Program-made: the position numbers and the translations under genes | DNA from: Cryptomeria japonica | Lineage: Eukaryota > Streptophyta > Pinopsida > Cupressales > Cupressaceae | Length of the DNA stretch: 64,000 nucleotides | Direction: 5' to 3' | Assembly (NCBI RefSeq): GCF_030272615.1 | Contig: NC_081413.1 | Span: 156,425,349 to 156,489,348, forward strand | Shown: positions 32,540 through 44,159 of the stretch, one piece after another | How the letters are laid out: every line of letters begins with the position of its first letter | Numbering within the stretch: position 1 is the stretch's first letter | Notes under the pieces: generated by a model | Seen by the model: the letters and a program-made list of their open reading frames with translations, nothing else | Database searches by the model: none | What the model was told of the DNA's origin: nothing

Positions 32540-33245
32540 AGATCGTGTAAATCAGGTCTATGAACCCTATTTACATGTGTGTGCATTTAGTGTAATTCGG
32601 GTCAATGGACCCAATTTACACTTGAGCATGAAAAACAGTGATATAGTGTAGATCGGATCTATAGACCCAAACTACACTTGATAAGTGTGGGTATAACGGT
32701 GTAGATCAAACTCATAGGTCTGAACTACACTTTAACAAAGTGTATTGACATGTGTGTAGGTCGGGTCTACGAACCCAATCTACATAGAAATAGATAAGAC
32801 CATGATGTAGGTCAATTTCGTAGGCCCAACCAACACCGAAAAAATGCAAAAAGTAATGACAAAAACATTTCGTGTTGTTCGGGTTCGTAGGCCCAAACTA
32901 CACCAAACATTAGGTGTGGTTCAGGTCTATGGACCCAAACAACACCAAAAGGTGTGAAAGCAAGGCAGTGTATGGGTGACGTTCGGGTTCATAGGCTCGA
33001 ACAACACCAATAACATGGTGTAGTTCGGGTCTACCAACCCGAGCGACACCAAAAGGTGGAAGGCAATGATGATTAATGGCCATGGATAATTAATAGGTGC
33101 ATTTCGGGTTTATAAACCCGAAGTGCAGTTATGTGCATGACAATGAGTGAAGTGCAAGGAGGAGGTGCAATTCGGGTTTGTAAACCTGATTGCATTGGGA
33201 AGACTAAATGGTGTAATTCGGTTTTATAAACCTGAATTGCACCTG
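32540..33245. repeat. Palindrome array, TGTAGTTCGGGT...ACCCGAACTACA type
   Basis: About twelve imperfect palindromes spaced 50-75 bp, for example TAATTCGGGTCAATGGACCC, and TTCGGGTTTATAAACCCGAA at 33103-33122, which is a perfect 20-bp palindrome. Base changes in one arm are often matched in the other (CGGGT/ACCCG, CGGAT/-ACCC, GGTTT/AAACC). Same design as the other U3 arrays but with its own sequence. Confidence 0.8.
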
Positions 33246-33462
33246 GACACTTAGAATTTACAAGACACACAAAAGACCAAGACACTTCAAATGAAGATTC
33301 CAAGACAGAAAATCACACATGGGAAGTGACACAAATTACCTCGAAAAGCATGCATAGAGCATTTGAACTACAAATGGGCCAAAAATAAGTAAAGTTACCC
33401 CACTTTTGCATAAATCCAAATTGGGGATAATGCACCTTTAATACCATATCAAGAATTTTGAA

Positions 33463-34790
33463 GTTTGCAACTTTTTTGAATGATGAAATCAGAAATCGAA
33501 ATTATTGCTATTAGCGTTAACTGTTATATAACTTATATCATCAACTATGAATTTGAATCATGCTATGTTTATTGTTGTTATACTATATACATTGCTGTCA
33601 CTGTTGTCATGATTAATTTAATTGCTGTTATAATGCTGTCATGATATATTTATTGTTGTTGTTATAAATGCTGTCATGATATATTTAACAGTATTTTTTA
33701 ATTGTTATGAACTATTTTTTTAAAACATTATAAAAAAATTGCTTTTTTATAGGCGATGCCTAGCCATCCCTGGGACAATCAGGGGATGTCAAAGACATCG
33801 CTGTCTGCCTTGGGGATGGCTAGGTGTCCCCTACATGTTCCCTGTCATCCCTGATTTTGGGGGTGGGTTTCAGGATGTTTCTGGATTTTCTCATATTGGG
33901 GAGGATGGCTAGGGGACGCCCCTAAATATCCCCCCATCCCCAAAACGCCTCAAGGGACAGGGATGGGGGTTTGAGGGGTGGGGACGCGTCCCCATTTAAC
34001 ACAGGTTCTTATTTGTAATTTGTTTAGAATACCATCCCCTCTCAAGATAGTAATCTTATATAAATTAGAACTTTTGATTTCTCTCTCTTAGAAACTAGTG
34101 TATAAATGTTAGCATTTTCCCTAAGTTAATCTTGGACCTATTTTCCTATTATTACCTTACCTCGATAAGGAGGTAAAGGAATCTATTGAAGGAAAGTACT
34201 AAGTAGTATCAATTTGAGGATATTTTTGGGGGAATTCGTGCTAAAGGTAGTCTATAAAAGTAATTTTTTGGCGTCATACTTGTAATTAGGTATCAACGTT
34301 TTTATATATACCAAATTTAACATACTACCATCGAACAACTTGGACCTGAAAATCATAAGTTCATTAATATTTTGTTTGTAACCATAGAGGATATTCTTGT
34401 CATGGATATTAAAAGAATCATTTTCTCTATAGTAAGCGATGACATATAATATATATTGTCAAGCATATAGGACCTTATAATATGTCTAGACAAGTTTAGA
34501 TGATTACCTTGCATGTGAAATAAATTAATGAGTACCTTGGATGAGTTTGCATGGCTAGGGGATTGAACATTTGATATTAGTTATTCAAAGATTGTTATAT
34601 TACAACTAACATAATCAAGAAGCTCAAGATATTACAAGTGAAAAAGGTATAACCAAATGGATAAAGAGATCTGAGAGGATGACATGTTAGGTACGCTTCA
34701 CAACCATCTATAGAGGTCAATATTGCTCTCAAAGACTTCTCATTATTGTAATATCAATATGGACAAAAATGGTGCATCCTTTTGTACAAA
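33463..34790. other. Unassigned DNA with a G+C-rich island
   Basis: No gene seen. From about 33750 to 34005 a G+C-rich patch repeats GGGGATGGCTAGG and ends GGGGACGCGTCCCCATTT, unlike the A+T-rich surroundings. Such patches occur at ends of some plant hAT elements, but no terminal repeat or transposase is visible. The rest is A+T-rich and unremarkable. Confidence 0.35.
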
Positions 34791-34795
34791 GACAC

Positions 34796-35584
34796 TGTTA
34801 GGATTCCCAAAGATACTGAAAGGGGAGGGTGAATCAGTATCTAACCGGTTAGTGAATTTACTTGATTTAAAACATGTAAAGCATATCAATACTGTGTACC
34901 GGTAAACCAAAAATAATACAGTAAACAAGAATAACAACAACCACATGAAAAGCACACCATAACACAGTAGTTTAACGAGGAAACCCAGTGTGGGAAAAAC
35001 CTCGGTGGGATTTGTGACCCACAATATTCACTTACTGGCCAATAAGGGAATATTATTGTTTTAAAAGAGGGGCCTGCACATGCAGGAAGGCCAAGTGCCT
35101 AGAGCTCACTGCTCAATTACAAAGGAAGTCACACTGACTTACAAAAATGGATTATATAAATCCAATGTCTTGTACTGCTTCAAATTAGCATCTGCTATGC
35201 CAGATCCAGTACCGGTTTTAGCTCTGCTTCATACATAAACCCTTAACCTATAATTCGCATATTAGGTCTGCATAATTTCGCCTATCACATTATTACTAAA
35301 TGTTCTACAATGATCTCATACATATATGAGTCATATTACAACTCGCCATGTCGGCTTACAATGATTTTATAATTAATTACAAAATATATTATCAACAAAA
35401 TTCCTATCGGCCAGAGTGCCGGTATCCATCCTTTCACTGCCGATGTTCTGTGTGCCGGTGTAGAGTTTGTCGTTGCCAATGCCAGTATATTTGTCTTGCC
35501 AGTATCATATGATTGCAAGGTTGCCATCAATGACAAAACCTTCAATCACCTACAATTTCTCATTGGAGTGTGCATTTGCCAACA
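34796..35584 (-). repeat. 3' LTR of the pol-less element
   Basis: 789 bp, plus strand TGTTAGGATTCC...TTTGCCAACA. It differs from its partner at a small number of positions (for example near 34821, 34842 and 34866). Confidence 0.92.
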
Positions 35585-35598
35585 ATCTCCCCCTTTGG
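35585..35598 (-). promoter_or_regulatory. Polypurine tract
   Basis: Minus strand CCAAAGGGGGAGAT abuts the 3' LTR and would prime plus-strand DNA synthesis. A second similar tract (CAAAGGGGGAGTAG) lies about 155 bp further inside (near 35742-35755). Confidence 0.85.
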
Positions 35599-35773
35599 CA
35601 TTGATGGCAACACTCATGAGAAAAATAAAAAAGTGTTCAAAAATGATATCCAAAAATAGTCTGCCAAAAATGTCTTACCAAAACTATATGCTCAAAATTG
35701 TGTGCTCCCCCTGAGCAGATGAACCATTTTTCTCATTCCTCTACTCCCCCTTTGACATCAATGACAAAGGTTG

Positions 35774-38033
35774 TCATTCGCTGTCAGTGGAGTCCTGCCT
35801 GGATTCTTGTAACCGGTGGGTTACAATCTGAAAAATGTCTGTCAAAACTAGATTTATTCCATTGCTGAATGTTTTGCAGTCTTTTATGGCTTCTTGAGTC
35901 CTCTGCACTGTACCGGTGAGTATGTGCATTTGCTCTTCCGGTGTCTTTAGTCCGGGAACCAGAGCCTCAGATATTTCTTTTCTCAAAGAAATAAGATACT
36001 CTAGTCTTGGACCAAGTCTGCATTTTAAGTCCTTTGCTTTGTCCTTTATTCTTTGTTTTTCATTTTCCAGTTTCTTGATTTTCTCTTCTTGCTCTGCGAT
36101 TTTCTTCTCTAATTCCAAAAATGAGTCTGATGTTCAAATCAGATTATCAACAATATTATTAATCATATCCTGTGCTTTTCTGATTTCTTTGTCAAGATCC
36201 TCTGTTAATACATCCGTTTTGCAAGTGTCCCTATACAATTTCTTGAAGTCAAAAATGATTTCACTGAGTTTCAGTAAAAGAGTATCCATTTCCTCTTTGT
36301 TCTTATTCACAATTTCCATAAAGAATTTTTCTTTCTCTTTTATCATTCTTTCCTTAAATGTATCCTCATTTATTTTGTCCAGTGTTATTAGGTTGTCGGT
36401 TATATACCTAGACAATGTGTCTAATTGGCTCAAAGAATCTTTATTCTCAACACTGCACTTTGGTGCTATCATCTTCAAAATTGGTAAAGTGTCATCTATA
36501 GCCTTATAGGCTTGTGCATTGCACTCTGTTATTTTCTTTATTGAATCTAATAAGACCTCAGCTACATTAGTAGGTCTAAATTCTGTCATGGCTGTACCGG
36601 ATGTTTGTCCAACAGTTTTTACAATCTGTAATCCGTCGGTTGTAGTTAGCTTTGCTTTCCTCTTTCTCTGGAGGATCTGTTTGAGTTTGTATTTCTACAA
36701 ACAAAATTTTAGGCTTTTCATTTTGGGCCGGTGGCACTGTCTCTGTCTGTACCTGTGAAGGAGCCTGTTGCTCTACCTGTTTCTCTGTGTTGTCCACTGT
36801 CGGTTTTTCCTCTGTGTTGTCTGTCGGGTTCCTTTTCTAACAGTTGCCTTAGCCGCCTTAACTCTTTTCCTTGATTGAATTTGGCTTTATATAGTTTCAG
36901 CACTACCAAATACTTTTTCTTCCGGTTCCTTATAAGCTTCCAGGAGGACTTTTGCATAAGTTTCTATTATGTTGTCATCAGTCTCATACCCCATTTCAGT
37001 AACCCAGATGGTTCTAGGAATAACTGCCTCTATCCAAATTTCATCTTTCTTTATCACAAAACAGATTTCCTTTTGGTACTTATCCACAATAGCTTGTGAT
37101 AGCCTTACTCTTGTTTTCATTCGAGCCTTTAGTGCTTGAAAGTGCTCATTTATGGTTTTCTCCCTGTTCTCTCCCATATTGTTCAGCAATTCCGATAGTT
37201 GTTTTCCTACCGGTATATCAAATCCAAAATCTTTGGCACCAATACCGGGTACTTGTTTGGTTATGTATAACATTAGACAAACAAGTAGGTTTCCAAATCT
37301 AAATGTTCCTTTCTTTTCCCTTTTGATCTTTCCTAGATTGTCTATTAGCTCATCTTTAAGCCATTCACATATGTCTATCCTTGCATTATCATTTACCATA
37401 TCATAGGCACTCTTAATACATAGGCTAGAAACTGAGTTTAACCTATTTGCATGTGTAGCCTTGTAACCTAAGATCATAGTGATAAATCTGATATTTGTAT
37501 CCTTTACATTGTTTTGATCTTTTATCAAATGTTGCACCGGTTAGGTTTGTCACTAAGTCATTTGAGACCACCTTCGTTTTGCCAGGTCTGTTGCCGGTGG
37601 AGGGTAACCCTATTACTACCCTTACCGCTTTTTTTGTGATCTTGTGAATAGAGTCTAACCAGAAAAATTCACCATGTACTCTGCTTAACACAATCCTTAT
37701 GATATCCTTGGGGAAATCCGGGATACTAAGAATTTCAATGAAACCTAGGGTTTCTACTATCTTGTGTTCAGGTTTGACATTTCCGGATTCATCACAAATT
37801 ACAGTCTCATACATATTTTTAATTTCATCATCACCTAGTTCATCAATATGACAATGTATATACATTCTAGGGTCTTCAGCATATACTACTCCTTTAGGGA
37901 TTTGGGAGAATGCACCTATGTTGTCATCTTTCTTAGCAATTTCGAGAACTAGCTGAAAAACGAGTCTAGGTCGCTTAACATCTTCAACAACAGTAGGGTT
38001 TCCAATAAATTCAGGAGTGGATGAAGATGCCAT
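35774..38033 (-). pseudogene. Second ORF of the pol-less element (unknown, coiled-coil C-terminus)
   Basis: From an ATG at 38033 (MASSSTPEFIG) the frame runs about 195 codons with GEFFWLDSIHKITKKAVRVV and GLPSTGNRPGKTKVVSNDLV. A frameshift near 37530 moves it to 37537-36887 (NRLNSVSSLCIKSAYDM, KGTFRFGNLLVCLMLY, PGIGAKDFGFDIPVGK). Further shifts precede a basic and Gln/Pro-rich middle (36957-36576) and two helical, heptad-rich parts (36589-36134, 36118-35774). It has the same plan as the family X ORF (N-terminal helical domain, low-complexity middle, coiled-coil end), but no clear sequence match. Function unknown; it sits where some SIRE-type copia elements carry an extra 3' ORF. Confidence 0.6.
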
Positions 38034-38337
38034 AGCTATAAATACCTCAATCTACCTTAAGGATGAATGCTTTGATGGATTGCTTCACTTCTTTGCTTGG
38101 AGTACCTTCGCTCGGGAATTTTCGCGCTCTCGAAGATTTGAATGCTCGGTGAATGAAAAAGAGCCAAAACACTTGCTTTATAATGTTATTTTTGCCAACT
38201 ACCACATTTAATGCTTGCCGATTAAGTCACAACTTAAGTCATCTACCGGTATAGAAGTAATTTCAACATCTCACCATCAACCGAGGGAATAATAGCATGT
38301 TTTTCATTTTGTTGCTAAACCCCCAAAAGAATTTTCT

Positions 38338-39450
38338 TCAGTTAGATGAGGAGTCTCCTGTCGGTGGAGTGTTACTCTGTTCTGCCGGTGGAGGTGTAAT
38401 CATATCAACATTCTGATCTGACTTTCTGATCCATTGTTTTGAAAATTCTTGCTTTACCTCTTCAACTTTTTCTTTACCTTTCAAACTAGGACCTTTGTTA
38501 TTTGTCGGTGATGCCTTACTTCTGCAAAATTTAGCAATATGTCCGATATTTTTACAGGCATAACAAGTCACATTGTTCTTTTGAATAGCTTTCCCATATC
38601 CTATGCCGGTATGTGTTCTGCATTGATTAGATAAGTGCCCAAATCTTCCACAAACATAACATCTCACATTCATTCTGCAATTTTCTGAATTATGACCAAC
38701 TTTGTTGCATTTATAACATTGACCGGTGGGTGTATTAGTGTTCTGATAATTTCTAGATCTACATTGATTTGCTCTATGACCATACTTGTTACAGTTAAAG
38801 CATTTGCCATTAAACTTGTAAGCAGTAGGTTGTCTTACAGGTTTGCTATGATCATGATTGTTTGCAGTACCGGAGCTTCCACCAACTTCAAAGCCAAGGC
38901 CATTTGTATCACCATTAGGTTTCTGATTCTTCAGCATGTCACCAAGTTCTTCTGAACTTTTCTTGAATTTTTCTTTGTGATGATTTGCAGCAGTTAGTTC
39001 ACTTTCCAAGATTCCTTTCTGTCTTATGAGTTCAATTCTGTCATTTTGTGTGTGCATTAGATTTGTCTTCAACATATCATTTTCATGACTAACTCTTGTG
39101 TTTTCATTTCCAGCATCATTTAGTCTTTTGGCCAAGTCTTCTTCATTCTTCTTCCTATCTTCAATTTCTTTACAAAATCTCATAGTCATATCCTGCATCT
39201 CATTCTGTGTTGTATTGGTCTCTTGTCTTAGCTTGTTTACCAGATCATTAAGAGTTTCCTTTTCATCATTCTCATTCTGCATCTTTTCACAAAGTTCTCT
39301 TCTCTTATTTCTTGTAATGGTAAGATTTTCTTGAAGCACTTGAATGATATCCTGAGCAGCCTTTAGATCATCTTCAAGTTTGATATTCTTCACCTTTTCT
39401 GCATCATAGTCTGAAAGAGTTGTTTTCAATTGTTCTCTCAAGTTTTCCAT
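38338..39450 (-). CDS. Gag-like protein with coiled coil and four zinc knuckles
   Basis: Intact frame of about 370 codons. The start MENLREQLKTTLSD is chosen because the open frame before it runs back through the primer site into the LTR. Residues 1-170 or so are heptad-rich coiled coil. Then come a Gly/Asn-rich linker and four CX2CX4HX4C knuckles: CFNCNKYGHRANQC, CYKCNKVGHNSENC, CYVCGRFGHLSNQC and CYACKNIGHIAKFC. The tail is basic then Pro/Thr-rich. Nucleic-acid binding and particle assembly are inferred from the knuckles. The usual copia capsid domain is not obvious and appears replaced by the coiled coil. No break seen. Confidence 0.8.
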   Translation of the reverse strand: MENLREQLKTTLSDYDAEKVKNIKLEDDLKAAQDIIQVLQENLTITRNKRRELCEKMQNENDEKETLNDLVNKLRQETNTTQNEMQDMTMRFCKEIEDRKKNEEDLAKRLNDAGNENTRVSHENDMLKTNLMHTQNDRIELIRQKGILESELTAANHHKEKFKKSSEELGDMLKNQKPNGDTNGLGFEVGGSSGTANNHDHSKPVRQPTAYKFNGKCFNCNKYGHRANQCRSRNYQNTNTPTGQCYKCNKVGHNSENCRMNVRCYVCGRFGHLSNQCRTHTGIGYGKAIQKNNVTCYACKNIGHIAKFCRSKASPTNNKGPSLKGKEKVEEVKQEFSKQWIRKSDQNVDMITPPPAEQSNTPPTGDSSSN

Positions 39451-39507
39451 CTCTATCGGTGACAAGATCTTCCTCAAGCTGTTAGGCTTCTGAAAATAGA
39501 GGACCAG

Positions 39508-39520
39508 GCTCTGATACCAA
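39508..39520 (-). promoter_or_regulatory. Primer binding site (initiator tRNA-Met)
   Basis: Minus strand TTGGTATCAGAGC, one base inside the 5' LTR. This is the standard plant LTR element primer site and fixes the element's direction. Confidence 0.92.
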
Positions 39521-39521
39521 T

Positions 39522-40310
39522 TGTTAGGATTCCCAAAGATACTGAGAGGGGGGGGTGAATCAGTATTTAACCGGTTAGTGAATTTACTTGCTTTAAAACA
39601 TGTAAAGCATATCAATACGGTGTACCGGTAAACCAAAAATAATACAGTAAACAAGAATAACAACAACCACATGAAAAGCACACCATAACACAGTAGTTTA
39701 ACGAGGAAACCCGGTGTGGGAAAAACCTCAGTGGGATTTGTGACCCACAATACTCACTTACTGTCCAATAAGGGAATATTATTGTTTTACAAGAAGGGCC
39801 TGCACATGCAGGAAGGCCAAGTGCCTAGAGCTCACTGCTCAATTACAAAGGAAGTCACATTGACTTACAAAAATGGATTATATAAATCCAATGTCTTGTA
39901 CTGCTTCAAATTAACATCTGCTATGCCAGATCCAATACCGGTTTTAGCTTTGCTTCATACATAAACCCTTAACCTATAATTCACATATTAGGTCTGCATA
40001 ATTTCGCCTATCACATTATTACTAAATGTTCTACAATGATCTCATACATATATGAGTCATATTACAACTTGCCATGTCGGCTTACAATGATTTTATAATT
40101 AATCACAAAATATATTATCAACAAAATTCCTGTCGGCCAAAGTGTCGGTATCCATCCTTTCACTGCCGGTGTTCTGTGTGCCGGTGTAGAGTTTGTCGTT
40201 GCCGGTGCCAGTATATTTGTCTTGCCGGTATCATATGATTGCAAGGTTGCCATCAATGACAAAACCTTCAATCACCTACAATTTCTCATTGGAGTGTGCA
40301 TTTGCCAACA
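39522..40310 (-). repeat. 5' LTR of the pol-less element
   Basis: 789 bp, partner of the left LTR. The right end is TTTGCCAACA followed by GACAC. Confidence 0.92.
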
Positions 40311-40315
40311 GACAC

Positions 40316-41520
40316 AAGGACCACAAAGTGAATCAAAAGCCAAGGGTAAAAGATATCAAACTCTTGCACATCCATAGACAAGGTGAAATTGCATTGACTT
40401 TCAAAACATCTTTGGCCGCTATATTTTCTATTGCATTGACTTTCAAAACATCTTTGGCTGCTATATTTCCTTTTCTCTCCTAAGTGTTACTTTAGCTTGC
40501 ATTTTTATGAGCTTCATGTATTTTCTAAAAATTCTAATCTTCTTGGCTTCAAAACAAAGCTTCATGTATTTCCTAAAACTTATAATCTTCTTGGCTTCAA
40601 AACAAACTCTTATAACGGTTTGGTTTTCAGCTTAAGAAACTATCCAAGGAACAAACTTGGAAGATACTTAGTTGAATGACTATTTATTCCTTAAAGAAGC
40701 ATGATAATCTATACTTCTTCCTTATGAAAACCCATGCACTTGATTTTCTTGATAAAGGCGGATAGACCATTATTTTCATTTTGAGTACTGTCAACACATC
40801 ATAACTATGTTATTTGTCGATGAATTACTTATTAGGAAATTGAAACGATTATTTGAGATAACAAATTTAAGTCGTCTTCATCATTTGGATTGACTATATA
40901 GTATATTCCAAGATCATTTACAAGTATCTCAAAGAAAAGTTTACACAAAAATGTAATATGATACCATTAATTTTCATATGTATTAAGAGCAATATTTATC
41001 TCACTTTGGTATCATGATGCAAAAAAAAGACCAATTTAAAAATAAACCTAAAAATATCTAGATCAAATAATACTTATAAATGGATTTTTTTATATAAAAT
41101 TTCCACAAGATTCTATATGGCTCATTGGAAAAGGAAAAATGTAAATTAAAGGTATAAATTAAGGTTTATATTATTCCTGCACCAAGCATAAAAGTTATTT
41201 ATTTTTTGTGTTACTGACTATGCTAGTGATCTTATTAACAAGACAAATGTACCTCAAGTTATGTCTTCAAAATAATGGTGCAAGTGTTATCACATGAAGG
41301 GTGTAATACTTAAAACAAGTTTTTGTGGCTATTTAATCTATAGAGGTTGAACACACAAATAGCTACAAAAGAATCAATGTGGTTTAGAAGATAATTGAAA
41401 GAGTTTTATCTAGGTACTAATAAAAGTCCCACCTTATTATATGATTATCAAAGCTAATTATTACTCTTGCCAAAGTCTTGTATTCAAACATCCAAAAATA
41501 AATCATATTAAAGCTCATGG
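40316..41520. other. Unassigned DNA between two elements, with small duplications
   Basis: No gene seen. Two local tandem duplications are clear: a 42-bp unit (ATTGCATTGACTTTCAAAAC..., copies starting 40388 and 40430) and a 48-bp unit (GCTTCATGTATTT..., copies starting 40511 and 40559). Ends with CATGG, the target duplication of member C. Confidence 0.5.
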
Positions 41521-42445
41521 TGTTGATGTGTGTTTTATGACAACTCGAACATAGAATAAAGTATCAAATACTCTATCCTCTCTTGAACAAAGACTTCTCA
41601 AATGTTGAACACAAAGATCACTTGAGACGACTCCAAGGTTAACAATGTCAAGTCTTGATGTGTTGGATAGCTTCAATGGTTAATGTGTTTTCTGCTCTTC
41701 CAAGGGGAGTTATGCAATTGTTCTCCCAGGAGATGAAAATTCTTAATCACAACGCTATTCTTACAAAAGATATTGCAATGAAGTTTTTCCTACTACTAAT
41801 AATGATTGCTTGATTAAAAAAAATGTAAAAAGGGTTAAGCGTTTAGGAATGCTAGACTAACACTAGGAATGCAAGAATAATGGACGATTTCAAGTGAAGC
41901 TTAACAGAGCTTTGCTTTAACATGCGAAGAACATCTCCACAAAGCTAGTGCAATCTTCTAAGGATAGCTAATAACATTCGAATCACCACTACAAGCATAG
42001 ACACCATCAAGACGATGCATATCAATGAAGAAGTAGTAATTGAAGTTAAGTTAGGCTAAAATGAGTTCAGTTGACTACGCAAGATACTTCACAATCAATG
42101 AGATACTAGTAGTATGAACAATAAGAGCTTCACCATCAATCATGCATATAAGTCTTCCATTCATCTAAATACTTAAGCAACTTTTACTCTATCTTTTTTT
42201 TTTTGTTTTTTGTTTTTAGTTTTAAGTTCTCTTAAAAGGATGAAGAAACAAGCAATTGCTCCAAAACACAATAAGTCACCAACACTTCAATGATTTTATT
42301 ATTCCTAGCAGCATCAAAGCAACAATTCTTCAAATTCTTTTAAATTGATCCCTTACAAATGAAATGAGTGTTTCTTATATGGTGCTTTCAAATACAATGA
42401 GTGGCTGAGATTGAATCAAAATCAAGGGCCAAGATCTTGCCACCT

Positions 42446-42463
42446 AACCCCTAATTAGGGTTT
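42446..42463. promoter_or_regulatory. Degenerate inverted telo-box (member C)
   Basis: AACCCCTAATTAGGGTTT differs by one base from the palindrome in H, E and A and lies between the ORF end and the TATA-like region, as in the other members. Confidence 0.55.
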
Positions 42464-42607
42464 GTTACAACAAATACCTAATTTATTGCAAATTATTAAA
42501 AATCAGCCAATGGGAATATGACATCCATTTGGCACAAACTTCAAGGAAAAATCCTCCAATGAGAAAAAAGACACCACATGGGATCATAACAAACTTTCTT
42601 CTACAAG

Positions 42608-44159
42608 TTAATTCCCCTTATCTTTTTCTTTTGATGCAAATTCAACGAATCTGGACACTGTGCTTTCAATCTCGTTCATTGGAGCATTAGGCGTGACCTT
42701 CAACTGATCCTCCATGAAGCTCACTTACTCTACGGCAGTAACAAAGATCTTCTCCCATTCTGGCCCAAAATCCTTAGTCTTTACGTTAAGTGTCATGAAC
42801 GACTGTATTTCCTCCAACTCTCTCTGAAGGTGGACTTGCTGTCCAAAAGAATATGAACTTTACTCTCTCAACCAGCTGATCAACATCTATATGGATTCCT
42901 TCATTCATCTCTTTCCCAAGTATGATTTCAGCCACTGCTACGATTTTATCATGTATCACACTTGTTGCATTTTCTACTTGATTGCAGCCACTCCTGATAT
43001 CTTCAAACATGATTTTCCTTACTCAAAGTAAGTTATACAAATGCTGGAAGTCATATGATTCTCCTTCATTCACCAAAGTCTGCTTGGGTAAGCTCATCAA
43101 TGCTTGCAATCTCGGCATGGTGTAATCTTTGGTGAAAGTGAAAACATCATAAGCTGCCATGAGGACGTGAGTTTTATCAAGAACACCTAAAACCTTATCA
43201 AATATTCTCGCTAGCTCTTTCACAAATGCATTTGCCTTATTGAAAGACTTATTTATCCAATTCTTCATCACATGAGTTGAAATCCTCATTTCTTCTAAAT
43301 TATCAACTAAGTCTAGAGGAGGCAGTGGTGGAGGCATGTTTGAAGGATCACTTTGCCTTATCGGTTCTCTAAGTTGCTGTAGGTAGTTCCTCAATGCATT
43401 CATCTCTCTCTCGAGCTTCTTGTTTTTCTCTACCTCAAGCTTCAACATATCATGAACTGTCTTCACTGTATCATTCAAATCTTCCATTGCATGCTCAGTG
43501 GTAGGAGGACCTAAGTCAATAGTCTGCAAGTCATACTCCTATGCTATGATCTCATCTTTGGGCTTGTTTACTATTGGAGTGGCAATTTGTATAAATCGAG
43601 ATCCCGTATTATCCTTTGTAATTTTGGACAACTTGGTGGTGTTCTTCTTTTCAAGTGTCTCTTGAGCTCTATTCTGGAAGTTGTTCAAATCATCTATAGG
43701 CTCTTCCTTTACTACTATGAATTCCTTTGCTAATCTTTCCTTAAGCTATGTTGGGATAGCAAATCTTTCTTCTCCCACTTGTACCTCCTTGAGCTCTTGA
43801 TCTTCTTGGGGTGGGGAGGTTACTTCATCGTCTTCTTTCTCTATTTCAACATCCTCATCTTCGGCTGCCTTGTTGCTAGCTTGCTCCTGTGGTGCTGCTT
43901 GTCTTGTACTTGTGATTGCTTCCCTCTATCTGCCTTCTCACATCTATTGTCTTGTATTGTAGACTCCATGGGTTCGTTCACACCTTGATCTATGCTTCCC
44001 CTAGGTGGTTGACTCTCTTTGGTAGTTGTCTGATTCATCTCCACTTCTTTTATGGATGAAGCGCTAGTAGAAGGACGGCCTGAATTTGATTTATGCCTTT
44101 TGTGTGTTGATCCTTCCTTATGACTTCCTTTCCTCTTTGAGCCTCTGGAGTGAGTTGAC
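42608..44159 (-). pseudogene. Family X ORF in C, C-terminal part
   Basis: Continues, in the same frame across the Ty3/gypsy insertion, the ORF that starts at 59336. It carries the basic HSRGSKRKGSHKEGS segment, an acidic linker with a stop (about 43841) and small frame breaks, then QTIDLGPPTTEHAMEDL, a heptad-rich part (LEVEKNKKLEREMNALR) and the C-terminal helical region ending near a TAA at 42608-42610. Reading the pieces together shows E and C share one protein plan and that E carries a frameshift where C does not. Confidence 0.6.

Larger units (their letters stand above)
31194..33432 (-). mobile_element. LTR-like segment (minus) with palindromic U3
   Basis: Read on the minus strand: a palindrome array (33245-32540), a TATA-like CTATATATACGAGGG (about 32005-32020), then A+T-rich sequence ending TTTTCACCCAACA near 31194. 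This order is that of an LTR (U3, TATA, R-U5, CA end). No coding region or target duplication. The start is placed by the direct repeat and is uncertain. Confidence 0.4.
31146..33462. repeat. 30-bp direct repeats bounding a 2.3-kb segment
   Basis: CACCTTTAATACCATATCAA followed by GAATTTTGAA is identical at 31146-31175 and 33433-33462. The segment between is LTR-like on the minus strand. The repeat is too long for a target duplication. Its minus strand contains TGGTATTAAAGGTG, which faintly resembles a tRNA-Met primer site. It may mark an LTR edge copied with the element, or a recombination product. Confidence 0.5.
34796..40310 (-). mobile_element. Pol-less LTR retrotransposon (5.5 kb, minus), complete
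   Basis: Two 789-bp LTRs and perfect GACAC target duplications (34791-34795, 40311-40315). On the minus strand: 5' LTR, primer site complementary to initiator tRNA-Met, zinc-knuckle gag, a second broken ORF, the polypurine tract AAAGGGGGAGAT and the 3' LTR. No protease, integrase or reverse transcriptase. The polypurine tract and its GCCAAAGGGGGAGATTGTTGG-like context resemble, from memory, plant copia elements of the SIRE/Maximus kind, so it is probably mobilised by such an element. Equal LTR lengths and few differences indicate a recent insertion. Confidence 0.9.

Noticed and set aside
33750-34005. hAT transposon end
   Set aside because: G+C-rich repeats ending GGGGACGCGTCCCC are suggestive, but there is no terminal inverted repeat, 8-bp duplication or transposase.
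35916-36509. 197-codon plus-strand ORF rich in Ser/Phe
   Set aside because: Antisense shadow of the coiled-coil second ORF of the pol-less element.
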